From positions 1 through 59,632 of the forward strand of contig NZ_JAGGLI010000015.1 of assembly GCF_017874355.1 (NCBI RefSeq): 59,632 bases of DNA. The letters run 5' to 3'. The notes beneath the pieces were generated by a model. The model was not told the DNA's origin. It was given only the letters and a program-made list of their open reading frames with translations, and did no database searches. Positions 45,389-54,376 of the stretch are shown piece after piece (position 1 is the stretch's first letter; every line of letters starts with the position of its first letter). The stretch is from Acetoanaerobium pronyense. GTDB taxonomy: Bacteria > Bacillota > Clostridia > Peptostreptococcales > Filifactoraceae. The position numbers and the translations under genes were made by a program.

Positions 45389-45748
45389 TTACCCTCTTTT
45401 ATCTACTAATAGCCCTGCTTTTTCCATCATTGCAGCTACCATATCAAGTATTTTTTCAGACGGTATTTCCTTTATCACTTCATCTGTTGCAGTATCAATT
45501 ATTTTCACAGTAATTTGCTTTGTTTTTTCATGTATGCTAAATCTTAAGTTTGTTTCTAGATGTTTAAGCTCTTTATTCCCGCTTTCTACAGCCTCTATTA
45601 GTTGCTTTTCTGTAGGTGCAGAAACATTGTCCTGCCTTTTAACTGCTTCTTTGCTTACATTTTCTTTTCTTTCGCTTCGTGCGTTCTGATTAGAGCTTGG
45701 TATACTGCTTTGGCCTCCTGCCAATGATACATTATCTACCTTTAACAT
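45389..45748 (-). CDS. flaG: FlaG family flagellar protein
   Basis: This 119-aa protein has a Ser/Asn-rich N terminus followed by the FlaG core (LETNLRFSIHEKTKQITVKII, TDEVIKEIPSEKILDMVAAM). FlaG affects filament length in several bacteria. The ATG at 45748 has GGAGGG 7 nt upstream. It is the first gene of the flaG-fliD-fliS operon, and a sigma-28 -10 element lies about 40 nt upstream. Confidence 0.93.
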   Translation of the reverse strand: MLKVDNVSLAGGQSSIPSSNQNARSERKENVSKEAVKRQDNVSAPTEKQLIEAVESGNKELKHLETNLRFSIHEKTKQITVKIIDTATDEVIKEIPSEKILDMVAAMMEKAGLLVDKRG

Positions 45749-45785
45749 CCTTGTTCCCTCCAAATCAACATTATTTCTAAAATAT

Positions 45786-45813
45786 TTATCGGCAATATAC
45801 TGGATTTTCTGTA
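45786..45813 (-). promoter_or_regulatory. Sigma-28 promoter of the flaG-fliD operon
   Basis: A perfect -10 GCCGATAA (45786-45793) is preceded by 16 nt and a weak -35 TACA (45810-45813) on the minus strand. Confidence 0.75.
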
Positions 45814-46010
45814 TAGGAGTTTTTTTTTAGTTAAGATTTTGGTTTATATAGTAAATAATTAACATTTATAATAAGTCTCTCTAGTTCTTATTGACTTGAA
45901 AATAATAAAGACTAAGGTATTAATCTCAAGTTTTTACTATTTTGAAGTCAATATAGTATTGTCTAGATTTTAAAACATATTTTAGTATATCCTTTCTATC
46001 AATCACTATT

Positions 46011-47144
46011 TCAGATAGTTTTGAAAACGTGTTTTATCATTTCTATTATAAGTGAAATTTCTTCTGCATTAAGATAAGGATGCATCGGCAAAGAAAGAAC
46101 TGTATCGCATAGCTTATTAGTGACTTCAAAATCTTTGTCCTCGTATTTATTCTCAGAAAATGCACCTTGCTTATGCATAGGCTTTACATAATAAACCATG
46201 CTTGGAATACCTTCTCCTTTTAACTTAGATTGGAGTGTATCTCTTTCTTGCTTGTTATTTAGCTTAATTGTATACTGAGCAAAGCTCGATATATAGCCCT
46301 CAGGTATTACAGGAGTTTCTACAACATCTTTAAGCTTTTCGGTATACTCCTTATATACTCTATTTACATCATCAAGTTCATGATTAATAAAAGCTGTAAG
46401 CTTTACATTAAGAATCGCTGCTTGAATAGAATCAAGTCTAGAGTTAACTCCTATTCTTACATTATCGTATTTATTATCTCCCTTACCGTGCACTTTTAGG
46501 GAGTTTAGAAGCTCTGCAAGCTTATCATCATTTGTGAAAATAGCTCCGCCATCACCATAACAGCCTAACGGCTTAGCTGGAAAAAATGATGTGGTTGCAG
46601 CATCTCCAAAGCTACATGCTTTCTTACCATTAATGCTTCCCCCAAAACCTTGAGCCGCATCCTCAAGAACTTTTAGGTTATATTTCTTAGCTATTTTCTC
46701 AATTTCTATATAATCAGCAGGAAGTCCGAATAAGTCTACAGGAATGATAATCTTTGGAGTTAGCTTCCTTTCATTTAAAACTTTAACTATAGCTCTTTCA
46801 AGCTTAATAGTATCAATATTAAATGTATCTTTATCTACATCTACAAAAATTGGTGTAGCGCCTACAAACGATACAACTTCTCCTGTTGAAAAAAATGTAA
46901 AATCAGGAACAAATACAGCGTCTCCTTCTTTTATTCCCCAAGCCATCATAAGTAGCGTCATTGCCTCCGTTCCATTGGCACAACTTATACAATGTTTTAC
47001 ACCAACATATTCTGACAACCTTTTTTCTAAAATAGCTACTTCTTCTCCACCAATAAAATTAGCATCAGCTAAAACTTTATGAATTGCCGAATCAATTTCA
47101 GTTTTATATTTATTATATTGTGACTTTAAATCCCTAAACTCCAT
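46011..47144 (-). CDS. WbpE-like sugar-nucleotide 3-aminotransferase (DegT/DnrJ/EryC1/StrS)
   Basis: This is a 377-aa PLP enzyme. The Schiff-base lysine is K191 in SFFPAKPLGCYGDGG, and SCANGTEAMTLLMMA and EDAAQGFGGS bind PLP. In the WbpA-B-E-D pathway this aminotransferase converts the 3-keto sugar made by WbpB into the 3-amino sugar, using glutamate. Its genes for WbpA-, WbpB- and WbpD-like enzymes lie immediately upstream in the same operon. The start at 47144 has GGGGAG upstream. Confidence 0.85.
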   Translation of the reverse strand: MEFRDLKSQYNKYKTEIDSAIHKVLADANFIGGEEVAILEKRLSEYVGVKHCISCANGTEAMTLLMMAWGIKEGDAVFVPDFTFFSTGEVVSFVGATPIFVDVDKDTFNIDTIKLERAIVKVLNERKLTPKIIIPVDLFGLPADYIEIEKIAKKYNLKVLEDAAQGFGGSINGKKACSFGDAATTSFFPAKPLGCYGDGGAIFTNDDKLAELLNSLKVHGKGDNKYDNVRIGVNSRLDSIQAAILNVKLTAFINHELDDVNRVYKEYTEKLKDVVETPVIPEGYISSFAQYTIKLNNKQERDTLQSKLKGEGIPSMVYYVKPMHKQGAFSENKYEDKDFEVTNKLCDTVLSLPMHPYLNAEEISLIIEMIKHVFKTI

Positions 47145-47160
47145 AGTCATCACTCCCCAT

Positions 47161-47721
47161 TTACTTCTCTTTCAAGTTGCCATTTTCTAGTTTATACTCT
47201 CTATCACATTCTGTGCAATTATAATTCTCTTTTAATGGCACCCCACACTCACACACCCACCCAATTTGTTTAGCAGGAACACCCGCCATTAATGCGTAGG
47301 CTAGAACATCTTTAGTTATTACAGCTCCCGAAGCAATCATGGACCATTCTCCGATAGTATTACCACATACAATAGTTGCATTTGCACCAATAGATGCTCC
47401 GTACTTAACTAAAGTCCTCTTATATCCTTCAGTTCCCTTCGGATATTTACTTCTTGGAGTTAAATCATTTGTAAATACCATAGATGGCCCACAAAATACA
47501 TAATCTTCAAGTTCTACACCTTCATAAATAGATACATTGTTTTGAATCTTAACCCCATTACCAATCTTTACATTATTTGAAACATTTACGTTTTGACCCA
47601 AAGAACACTTTTCACCAATCTGGGCACCTTTGTGGACATGACAAAAATGCCATATCTTTGTCCCATCACCTATTGAGACATTATCATCTATATAACTGCT
47701 TTCATGGACGAAGTAGCTCAT
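47161..47721 (-). CDS. WbpD-like sugar-nucleotide N-acetyltransferase
   Basis: This 186-aa left-handed beta-helix acetyltransferase has hexapeptide repeats from about 12 to 150. VHESSYIDDNVSIGDGTKIWHFCHV and the FTNDLTPRSKYPKG loop are characteristic of the WbpD/WlbB group, which acetylates the 3-amino group of UDP-GlcNAc3NA. The C-terminal extension has four cysteines in a CECGVPLKENYNCTEC arrangement, likely a small zinc ribbon. It overlaps the WbpB-like gene by 4 nt. Confidence 0.85.
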   Translation of the reverse strand: MSYFVHESSYIDDNVSIGDGTKIWHFCHVHKGAQIGEKCSLGQNVNVSNNVKIGNGVKIQNNVSIYEGVELEDYVFCGPSMVFTNDLTPRSKYPKGTEGYKRTLVKYGASIGANATIVCGNTIGEWSMIASGAVITKDVLAYALMAGVPAKQIGWVCECGVPLKENYNCTECDREYKLENGNLKEK

Positions 47722-48794
47722 CTGTTAAACCTGCCTTTAAAATCTAATGTACTGCATTTATCAAGTGGAAGCTTTATACTTTTTCCTTCAGCTGCCGACT
47801 TATAAATTGCAAGTACAAGTTCAAGTGCATTTCTCCCATCAACAGCATTTACATAAGGCTCTCTATCGTTTTTGATTGCATCAATCACATCTGCATAAAG
47901 CGGAGTATGGCCAAATCCATAAACATTGGGGGGATTTTCATGGTATTTTTCTTTAACTTCCTCTGGATTATCTATATTGTCAGCAAACTGCCACTCTTCT
48001 ATTAGATTTACAGATTTTCCTCCAGCTTTTACTGTCCCTTGTTCTCCAAATATATATAAAGTTTCTTCTAGGTTTTTAGGATATATATTAGTAGTTCCTT
48101 CAATAATTCCATAACTTCCATTTTTGAACTTTACAAGTGCAAGCCCCAAATCCTCAGCATCTATATATCCGTGAATCAGATTATCTGTCATACCTACAAC
48201 TTCAGTTATCTCATCACCCATCATCCATCTAAGTAGGTCTATGTTATGGATACACTGGTTCATAAGGGCTCCGCCATCTTGCTCCCATGTGCCTCTCCAT
48301 GGTGCCTGTATATAGTAATCCTGTCCTCTGCTCCACCTTATATGTGCTGCTCCATGCATAAGTCTTCCAAAGCGATTAGCTTCAACAGCTTCTCTGATTT
48401 TTTGAACCGATTTGTTAAATCTATTTTGATGACAAGCACTAACCTTTATATTTTTCTCTTTAGCTTTTTCTATAATCATATCCGCTTCTTCAAGAGATAG
48501 GGCTATAGGTTTTTCTATTATTAAATTAGAACCTGCATCAATGCAGTCTAATGCAATTTGACCATGTTTCCCGCTTTCAGTGCATATGGCTACAAGCTCA
48601 GGCTTTTCATTTTTAAGCATTTCCTTATAATCTAAATATTTCTCAGTAGATGTTGGCAGTTCATGTCTTTCAATAGCCTTATCCATCTTTGGCTCCTTAG
48701 TATCACAAAGAGCGACAATATCAAGATCATTGTCAAGAGCAGCTGCTATATGATTAGGAGAAATCCTTCCGCATCCAATAATCGCATATTTCAT
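47718..48794 (-). CDS. WbpB-like UDP-sugar 3-dehydrogenase (Gfo/Idh/MocA)
   Basis: This 358-aa oxidoreductase has an N-terminal Rossmann domain (YAIIGCGRISPNHIAAAL) and the EKP motif (LIIEKPIALS) near 90-99. The C-terminal catalytic domain contains HQNRFNKSVQKIREAV and GGALMNQCIHNIDLLRWMMG. WbpB oxidises C3 of UDP-GlcNAcA. Order and partners in this operon support that assignment over other members of this wide family. Confidence 0.85.
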   Translation of the reverse strand: MKYAIIGCGRISPNHIAAALDNDLDIVALCDTKEPKMDKAIERHELPTSTEKYLDYKEMLKNEKPELVAICTESGKHGQIALDCIDAGSNLIIEKPIALSLEEADMIIEKAKEKNIKVSACHQNRFNKSVQKIREAVEANRFGRLMHGAAHIRWSRGQDYYIQAPWRGTWEQDGGALMNQCIHNIDLLRWMMGDEITEVVGMTDNLIHGYIDAEDLGLALVKFKNGSYGIIEGTTNIYPKNLEETLYIFGEQGTVKAGGKSVNLIEEWQFADNIDNPEEVKEKYHENPPNVYGFGHTPLYADVIDAIKNDREPYVNAVDGRNALELVLAIYKSAAEGKSIKLPLDKCSTLDFKGRFNR

Positions 48795-48807
48795 AACAAA
48801 ATCCCCC

Positions 48808-50121
48808 TTATAACAGTTCTATATTTTCACGCTCTTGAACGTGTTTCATTGCGTTTTTTGTATCGAATATTGCTTTCGCATGCTTTTGAACAAAGCTATA
48901 GTCAACGTTTGTATGAGCAGTAGTTACAATAACAAGATCTGCATTTTTAATAAGATCTTCAGTAAGCTCATCTTCGCCCTTTTTTATAGCCCCATGTTCA
49001 TTATATTCAGATACAAATGGGTCGTAGTAAATAACTTCAGCACCTTCTTTTTCAAGCTCTTCAATTACTCTTATAGCTGGACTTTCTCTAAAATCATCAA
49101 TGTCTTGCTTGTACGCTACTCCTAAAATCAATATTCTCGACCCATTCATTGCCTTTTTAAATCTATTTAAAATCTTACTAGCTCTTTCTGCACAGTACTC
49201 AGGCATTTTGTCATTTATCATCATTGAAGATTCTATCATTGAAGTATGAAACCCAAACTCTCTGGCCTTCCATGATAAATAGTATGGATCAAGAGGTATG
49301 CAGTGTCCACCAAGACCTGGACCTGGATAAAAAGCCTGAAATCCATAAGGCTTTGATTTCGCAGCATCTACTACTTCCCAAATATTAATCCCCATCTTAT
49401 TGCATAAAATTGCAAGCTCATTAATAAGTCCAATATTAACATTTCTGTATGTGTTTTCTAGAATTTTTTCCATCTCAGCTACCGCTGGTGAAGAAACCAA
49501 ATGTACTTCACTCTCCAAAACTGCCCTATACATTTCCCCAATAACTTCTGTAGCATCTTCACCAATGGCTCCAACAACTTTTGGTGTATTTTTAGTTTTA
49601 TATATTAAATTGCCTGGATCTACACGCTCAGGAGAAAAACCCAGATAAAAATCTATTCCACACTCAAGTCCAGAACCTTCTTCTAGTATAGGTTTAAGAA
49701 CGTCCTCTGTAGTTCCTGGGTATGTAGTTGATTCTAATACTACTATACTTCCTTTTTTTAAATATTTTGATATTTCTTTAGCTGAAGATTCTACATAACT
49801 TATATCTGGTTGCTGATGAGCATCGAGAGGTGTTGGAACACATATCGCGATAAAATCTACGTCTTTTATAAAAGAAAAATCCGATGTAGCAGATAAAAAT
49901 TTTGATTTAACTATATCCTTTAAATCTTCATTAACAACATCACCGATATAATTTTCCCCAGCATTAACCATGTCTACTTTTTCCTTTTGTATATCAAATC
50001 CAATTGTTCTAAAGCCTGCTTTAGCCTTTTCAACTGCCAGTGGAAGACCTACGTAACCTAAGCCAACTACACCTACTTTTATATCCTTCTGATGAATCTT
50101 TGATAATAATTTTTGCTTCAC
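48808..50121 (-). CDS. UDP-N-acetyl-D-glucosamine 6-dehydrogenase (WbpA-like)
   Basis: This 437-aa UDP-glucose/GlcNAc dehydrogenase has an NAD site at GLGYVGLPLAVEKAK (20-34). STTYPGTTED is followed by the catalytic Cys in GPGLGGHCIPLDPYY near 275, and the C-terminal domain has RILILGVAYKQDIDD. It makes the uronic acid form of UDP-GlcNAc, the first step of the WbpA-B-E-D route. It starts with GTG; GGAGGG lies 6 nt before it. It is the first gene of its operon. Confidence 0.9.
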   Translation of the reverse strand: MKQKLLSKIHQKDIKVGVVGLGYVGLPLAVEKAKAGFRTIGFDIQKEKVDMVNAGENYIGDVVNEDLKDIVKSKFLSATSDFSFIKDVDFIAICVPTPLDAHQQPDISYVESSAKEISKYLKKGSIVVLESTTYPGTTEDVLKPILEEGSGLECGIDFYLGFSPERVDPGNLIYKTKNTPKVVGAIGEDATEVIGEMYRAVLESEVHLVSSPAVAEMEKILENTYRNVNIGLINELAILCNKMGINIWEVVDAAKSKPYGFQAFYPGPGLGGHCIPLDPYYLSWKAREFGFHTSMIESSMMINDKMPEYCAERASKILNRFKKAMNGSRILILGVAYKQDIDDFRESPAIRVIEELEKEGAEVIYYDPFVSEYNEHGAIKKGEDELTEDLIKNADLVIVTTAHTNVDYSFVQKHAKAIFDTKNAMKHVQERENIELL

Positions 50122-50308
50122 TCTGTCCCTCCATTCTAACTATTAAAGTTATCTATAATTGCAATTAATCTTTCTATTCCACCGAGTTTATGCAATTCAT
50201 GAAAATTAAATAATATGAAACTAAGTTTATATTATAGCTCTTTTTATTCCACTTTTATGTCCACTTTAAATATATTTATTGGGTAATAAGCCTCTATATC
50301 TCTTATTT
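50122..50308. other. 187-bp gap between the two sugar operons
   Basis: AT-rich. On the minus strand there is a TATAAT with TGGACA 21 nt upstream, too far for a normal promoter. Nothing else could be supported. A promoter for the WbpA-like operon is expected here. Confidence 0.35.
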
Positions 50309-50857
50309 CTAGGTTGAATAAATTAATTCAATCTTTCCTTCTCGATTAAAACTAACTTTTCCCACTATTTTAGCTGGTGTTCCATATGCGATTGAGAAAT
50401 CCGGAATATCTTTGTTTACCAAGCTATTCGCTCCTATAATACAATGGTTTCCAATCCTTACATTTTTTGTTATTATTGCCATTCCCCCAATGTAAGTATT
50501 TTTTCCAATACTTACATTGCCAGATTCTATGGGCACTTTTCCAGACGATAAAACATACTTCACCGTGTCATGGGTAACAATCTGAACCCCCGAAGAAATA
50601 TGACAGAAATCCCCTATTATTAGTTTTGCATGAGCACCATCGATTAAAGTAAATGGACCTATCCAAACATTCTTCCCAATCTCAACATCACCCATTATAA
50701 CACTAGAATCGTATATGCTCGTATTTTCACCGCTACCCAACAACTTAGCTTTATCCCATCGATCATATAGTAATTCATTTGTAGGTAGAACTCTATTGTA
50801 TTGATCTTTCATATATATTCGCGATTTATTTATATATTCAAACAACTCTTTATTCAT
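50309..50857 (-). CDS. Hexapeptide-repeat acyltransferase
   Basis: This 182-aa left-handed beta-helix transferase has hexapeptide repeats about 45-160 (SSVIMGDVEIGKNVWIGPF, ISSGVQIVTHDTV, NTYIGGMAIITKNVRIGN). The His in VTHDT is the probable catalytic base. It lies directly after an aminotransferase and an epimerase/dehydratase, a trio that usually makes an N-acylated amino deoxy sugar. It is not close enough to a named family to fix the acceptor. Confidence 0.8.
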   Translation of the reverse strand: MNKELFEYINKSRIYMKDQYNRVLPTNELLYDRWDKAKLLGSGENTSIYDSSVIMGDVEIGKNVWIGPFTLIDGAHAKLIIGDFCHISSGVQIVTHDTVKYVLSSGKVPIESGNVSIGKNTYIGGMAIITKNVRIGNHCIIGANSLVNKDIPDFSIAYGTPAKIVGKVSFNREGKIELIYST

Positions 50858-50888
50858 TATAATAGCTCCTATTCAATTAATACTAGTT

Positions 50889-51989
50889 CTAAGCTAGGAT
50901 TTCACATAAAGAATTTGCAATATACTTAACTTCATCTTTATTTAAATTCGGGTGTAATGGAAGTGCTAATCCTTGATTGAATGAATAAACCGAGTTATTT
51001 AATATATTGCTATCCAAATTATATTTATCTTTATAATAGGGTTGCATATGAACAGAATTTGCTCCAAAATTAGTTTCAATACCTTTTTTCTTTAATTTTA
51101 TTATTACTTCATCTCTATTGTACTTCTTATCAATTAATATATGATAAGTTTGCCATATATGTTTGCCATAATTCATTTCTTTAGGTAATGTTATTTTAGA
51201 ATTAGATTTCAATAGATTATAATATGATTCGGCAATATCTTTCCTTCTATTATTTATAGTTTCTAACTTATCCATTTGTGCTATTCCAATAGCTCCTTGA
51301 ATATTAGTAAGTCTGTAGTTCAATCCTGGCATAACAAAATTTGCTTTTCCATTTATATATTTTATCCCATGATTTCTAAGTATTTTTATTTTTTCTGCAT
51401 ACTCATTATTATTAGTGGATAATAAACCACCCTCGCCTGTTGTTATAGCTTTTCTAGGGTGTAGACTAAAGCAACCTATTTCTCCTATTGTTCCTACTTT
51501 ATAATTTTTATATTCTGATCCAAATGCACATGCTGCATCCTCTATAACTTTTAAATTATAATGCTTTGCTAACTCTAATATCTTATTCATATCCGATGAC
51601 TGTCCAAATTCCTGAACTGGCATAACAGCTTTTGTTCTAGATGAAATTTTTTCTTCAATTTTTTTGGGGTCTATACAAAAACTCTCTAAATCTATATCTA
51701 CAAATATTGGAGTAGCTCCTAATATTTCAATCACATTAGCCGTGGCCGGAAAAGTAAAATCAGGTACAATAACCTCATCTCCTGCTTTTATATCCAACGC
51801 AAGTAGGGCTAAGTGAAGTGCTGCTGTTCCACTACTGACTGCAATAACATGTTTAGCACTTAAATAATCTTTAACTAAGTTTTCAAATTCATCAACTTTA
51901 TCTCCCTGAATCAAGTACCCAGAATCTAAAACCTCTTTAATCTGTTCCAACTCTTCTTGCCCCATATCTGGCATAGAAAGCTTAATCAT
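50889..51989 (-). CDS. Sugar-nucleotide aminotransferase (DegT/DnrJ/EryC1/StrS)
   Basis: This 366-aa PLP enzyme has the Schiff-base lysine K180 in CFSLHPRKAITTGEGG and AVSSGTAALHLALLAL near 50-65. It resembles perosamine/4-amino-sugar type transaminases (SLHPRK, TTGEGG) more than the WbpE-like protein at 46011. It overlaps the preceding epimerase gene by 8 nt. It likely aminates C4 of a 4-keto sugar nucleotide, though the exact substrate is not known. Confidence 0.85.
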   Translation of the reverse strand: MIKLSMPDMGQEELEQIKEVLDSGYLIQGDKVDEFENLVKDYLSAKHVIAVSSGTAALHLALLALDIKAGDEVIVPDFTFPATANVIEILGATPIFVDIDLESFCIDPKKIEEKISSRTKAVMPVQEFGQSSDMNKILELAKHYNLKVIEDAACAFGSEYKNYKVGTIGEIGCFSLHPRKAITTGEGGLLSTNNNEYAEKIKILRNHGIKYINGKANFVMPGLNYRLTNIQGAIGIAQMDKLETINNRRKDIAESYYNLLKSNSKITLPKEMNYGKHIWQTYHILIDKKYNRDEVIIKLKKKGIETNFGANSVHMQPYYKDKYNLDSNILNNSVYSFNQGLALPLHPNLNKDEVKYIANSLCEILA

Positions 51990-52950
51990 TGTTCACACCT
52001 CTATACCATTCAATAGTTTTTGTCAATCCTTCTATCAAATCATAGCTAGGTTTAAAACCTAATAACTCTTTCGCTTTTTCTATGCTAGGTATTCTTAACT
52101 CAACATCAACATAATTTTTACTTACGTATTTTATTTCTGAATTAGAATTGGAAATTCTCTTTATAGTTTCTGCGAGCATAGCTATAGTTACAGTCGCTCT
52201 CGGATTCCCAATATTAAATGATTGTCCAATCGCTTCTTCTTTTTCTAAACAAAGCATAATTCCCTGCATGAAATCATCAACATAACACCAAGAGCGAATT
52301 TGGTCACCCTCTCCATGAATTTGTATTTGCTCATCTGATATTGCCCTTACAACAAATTGATGTATCGCACCTTCTCCAACCTGCCCTGGTCCATAAATAT
52401 TAAAAGGACGAACAGTAATTACGGGCATTCCATATTCTTTATAATAACTATGGGATAAATGTTCAGCTGCAAGTTTTGATACTGAATACGTCCATCTGGC
52501 CTCTCCCACAGGAGCTAAATTGGTTGTGTTCATTTCATTAACCTTATATGCATACGAACCGAATACTTCAGATGTTGAAAAATCTATAACTCTCTCCAGA
52601 CTATTCATATTATCTTTTAATGCTTCTAAAAGATTGTATGTTCCTATCATATTGACTTTCATAGTATTAACTGGACTTTTTATAACTGTGTCTATCCCAG
52701 CTACAGCCGCTAAATGAATGACAATATTTGGCTGAAATTCTTTAATCGCACTTTTCACACTTTCATAATCTAATATGTCCCCTTGAATCAATTTTACGTT
52801 CTTATGATTTAATAAATTCGTACTTTTTATTGAGTTTCTATTTAAATTGTCATAAAGTAAAATTTCATTATTATTACATAGCACCCCACATAATTTACTC
52901 CCGATAAACCCAGCTCCGCCTGTTAATAAAATCTTTTTATTTGATATCAT
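51982..52950 (-). CDS. NAD-dependent epimerase/dehydratase (extended SDR)
   Basis: This 322-aa enzyme has a nucleotide-binding GGAGFIG at 11-17, the catalytic triad STSE (about 125-128), Tyr155 and Lys159 in YSVSKLAAEH, and NIYGPGQ near 185. It is of the UDP-glucose epimerase/dTDP-glucose dehydratase class and would supply the keto sugar for the aminotransferase that follows. Whether it epimerises or dehydrates cannot be decided. Confidence 0.88.
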   Translation of the reverse strand: MISNKKILLTGGAGFIGSKLCGVLCNNNEILLYDNLNRNSIKSTNLLNHKNVKLIQGDILDYESVKSAIKEFQPNIVIHLAAVAGIDTVIKSPVNTMKVNMIGTYNLLEALKDNMNSLERVIDFSTSEVFGSYAYKVNEMNTTNLAPVGEARWTYSVSKLAAEHLSHSYYKEYGMPVITVRPFNIYGPGQVGEGAIHQFVVRAISDEQIQIHGEGDQIRSWCYVDDFMQGIMLCLEKEEAIGQSFNIGNPRATVTIAMLAETIKRISNSNSEIKYVSKNYVDVELRIPSIEKAKELLGFKPSYDLIEGLTKTIEWYRGVNND

Positions 52951-52973
52951 AATATTTCAAACCCCTTCTAAAA

Positions 52974-54347
52974 TTATATTTTATTATATATTTCTATCAT
53001 ATTTTTTGATATACAATTCACATCGTGATATTTTTCCACATATTTTCTTCCATCATTCCCAATTTCTTTTAATGAATCTCTATTTTTCAAAAGCTTTTCT
53101 AATGTATTCTTTATAGTATCAGGATTTGCCGATATGATAGGCAAATCCTCGGGATATTGTTCTTTCATGAAATCACTAATCCAGCAAATCACTGGTTTTC
53201 CCATAGCCATAGCTTCAACTGCAAAAACACCGTATGATCCTGCCAATATTTGATCTATAACTAAATCTGCTTTCATATATATTTTCTTAGCTTCTTCATT
53301 AGACTTTCCTTCAACCAATTCAAAGTCTATGTCAAAATTAATACTTAGTTCACTTATAGCTCTCAAAATAAAGTCTGTCCCTTTATGTTCAGGTGATGTT
53401 GGAGCATGGACTATCGTAATTTTGCGTTCAGAAGATTCATTACAATAGCTATAATTATATTCATCTAAATTTATTGCTACCTTTGTATAATGAATATTTT
53501 CATGAAATTCCTTTGCATATTCTGCTAGTTCATAATCTACTATACAATCGGGAATATATTTTGAAACTAATTCTAGCTTTCTTTTAATCCTATCTTCATT
53601 CATATCTTTTACTTTTATATATGGATTCATCTTTACGGCCTTAGAATATAATCTTATATCTGAACCCCAATACTGCATTACAACTTTTTTTTGCAACTCT
53701 TTTAGTAAAGGTAAATCTGAATAATCCAAAGTCAAGCTTGTTCCAAAATGAAAATGGAATATATCATTTTCATTAATAAATCTCGAAGCTAATTTCTTAC
53801 TTATAACATTTGCTACTTTAGGATCATTTCCTTTATATAAATCAATTTCATAGTCAGTTTTATATTTTAAATATGAAGGATAATAATTCAGAGATTTAGC
53901 GTTAATTCCCATATTTGATAATCCTCTAGTCACAGTATTCATTTGATTTGCAATTTCTATAGTCCCATGTAAGACATTACTCTTTTTAATATCAAATGCT
54001 TGTCTCTCTTGAATTATAAATGGATTTTCTACTTCTAAATTAACATCGAACAGTTTACTCCAAATATAATATCTATTTTTTTCAGATGTATGTGCCAAAA
54101 AATTGTTAAACAAATAATGAATGTTATAGAGAAGGTCATAATTCTGAGGTTCTTTGTCTAATCCCTCTTTAAAGATTCTTTTAGCGCTTGAAAAATTCCC
54201 TTCCAAAATTTCAATTATACCTAGCATTGAAAAAATTTCTATATCAATCTCTTCGATTTTAAAATGTTCATTAATTAATAATCTAGCCTCAAACGTCTTA
54301 TTTTCTTCAATCAATTTTTTTATTCGTAATTTTATTGACTCTTCCAC
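52974..54347 (-). CDS. Glycosyltransferase (GT-B fold) with N-terminal TPR-like region
   Basis: This is a 457-aa protein. Residues about 5-80 form two TPR-like helix pairs (GIIEILEGNFSSAKRIFKEGLDKEP). The remainder is a GT-B transferase, with HAPTSPEHKGTDFILRAISEL near 320 and the donor-binding AGSYGVFAVEAMAMGKPVIC near 385-404. Cytoplasmic, with no membrane helix. It probably adds a sugar to flagellin or to the growing glycan. The region is markedly AT-rich compared with the flagellar genes. Confidence 0.85.
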   Translation of the reverse strand: MEESIKLRIKKLIEENKTFEARLLINEHFKIEEIDIEIFSMLGIIEILEGNFSSAKRIFKEGLDKEPQNYDLLYNIHYLFNNFLAHTSEKNRYYIWSKLFDVNLEVENPFIIQERQAFDIKKSNVLHGTIEIANQMNTVTRGLSNMGINAKSLNYYPSYLKYKTDYEIDLYKGNDPKVANVISKKLASRFINENDIFHFHFGTSLTLDYSDLPLLKELQKKVVMQYWGSDIRLYSKAVKMNPYIKVKDMNEDRIKRKLELVSKYIPDCIVDYELAEYAKEFHENIHYTKVAINLDEYNYSYCNESSERKITIVHAPTSPEHKGTDFILRAISELSINFDIDFELVEGKSNEEAKKIYMKADLVIDQILAGSYGVFAVEAMAMGKPVICWISDFMKEQYPEDLPIISANPDTIKNTLEKLLKNRDSLKEIGNDGRKYVEKYHDVNCISKNMIEIYNKI

Positions 54348-54376
54348 TATAAAAATCCATCCTCTCGATTAAATAA

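Noticed and set aside
46011-51989. The two DegT-type aminotransferases as a recent duplication
   Set aside because: They share only family motifs; the active-site surroundings (SFFPAKPLGCYGDGG versus SLHPRKAITTGEGG) place them in different subgroups.
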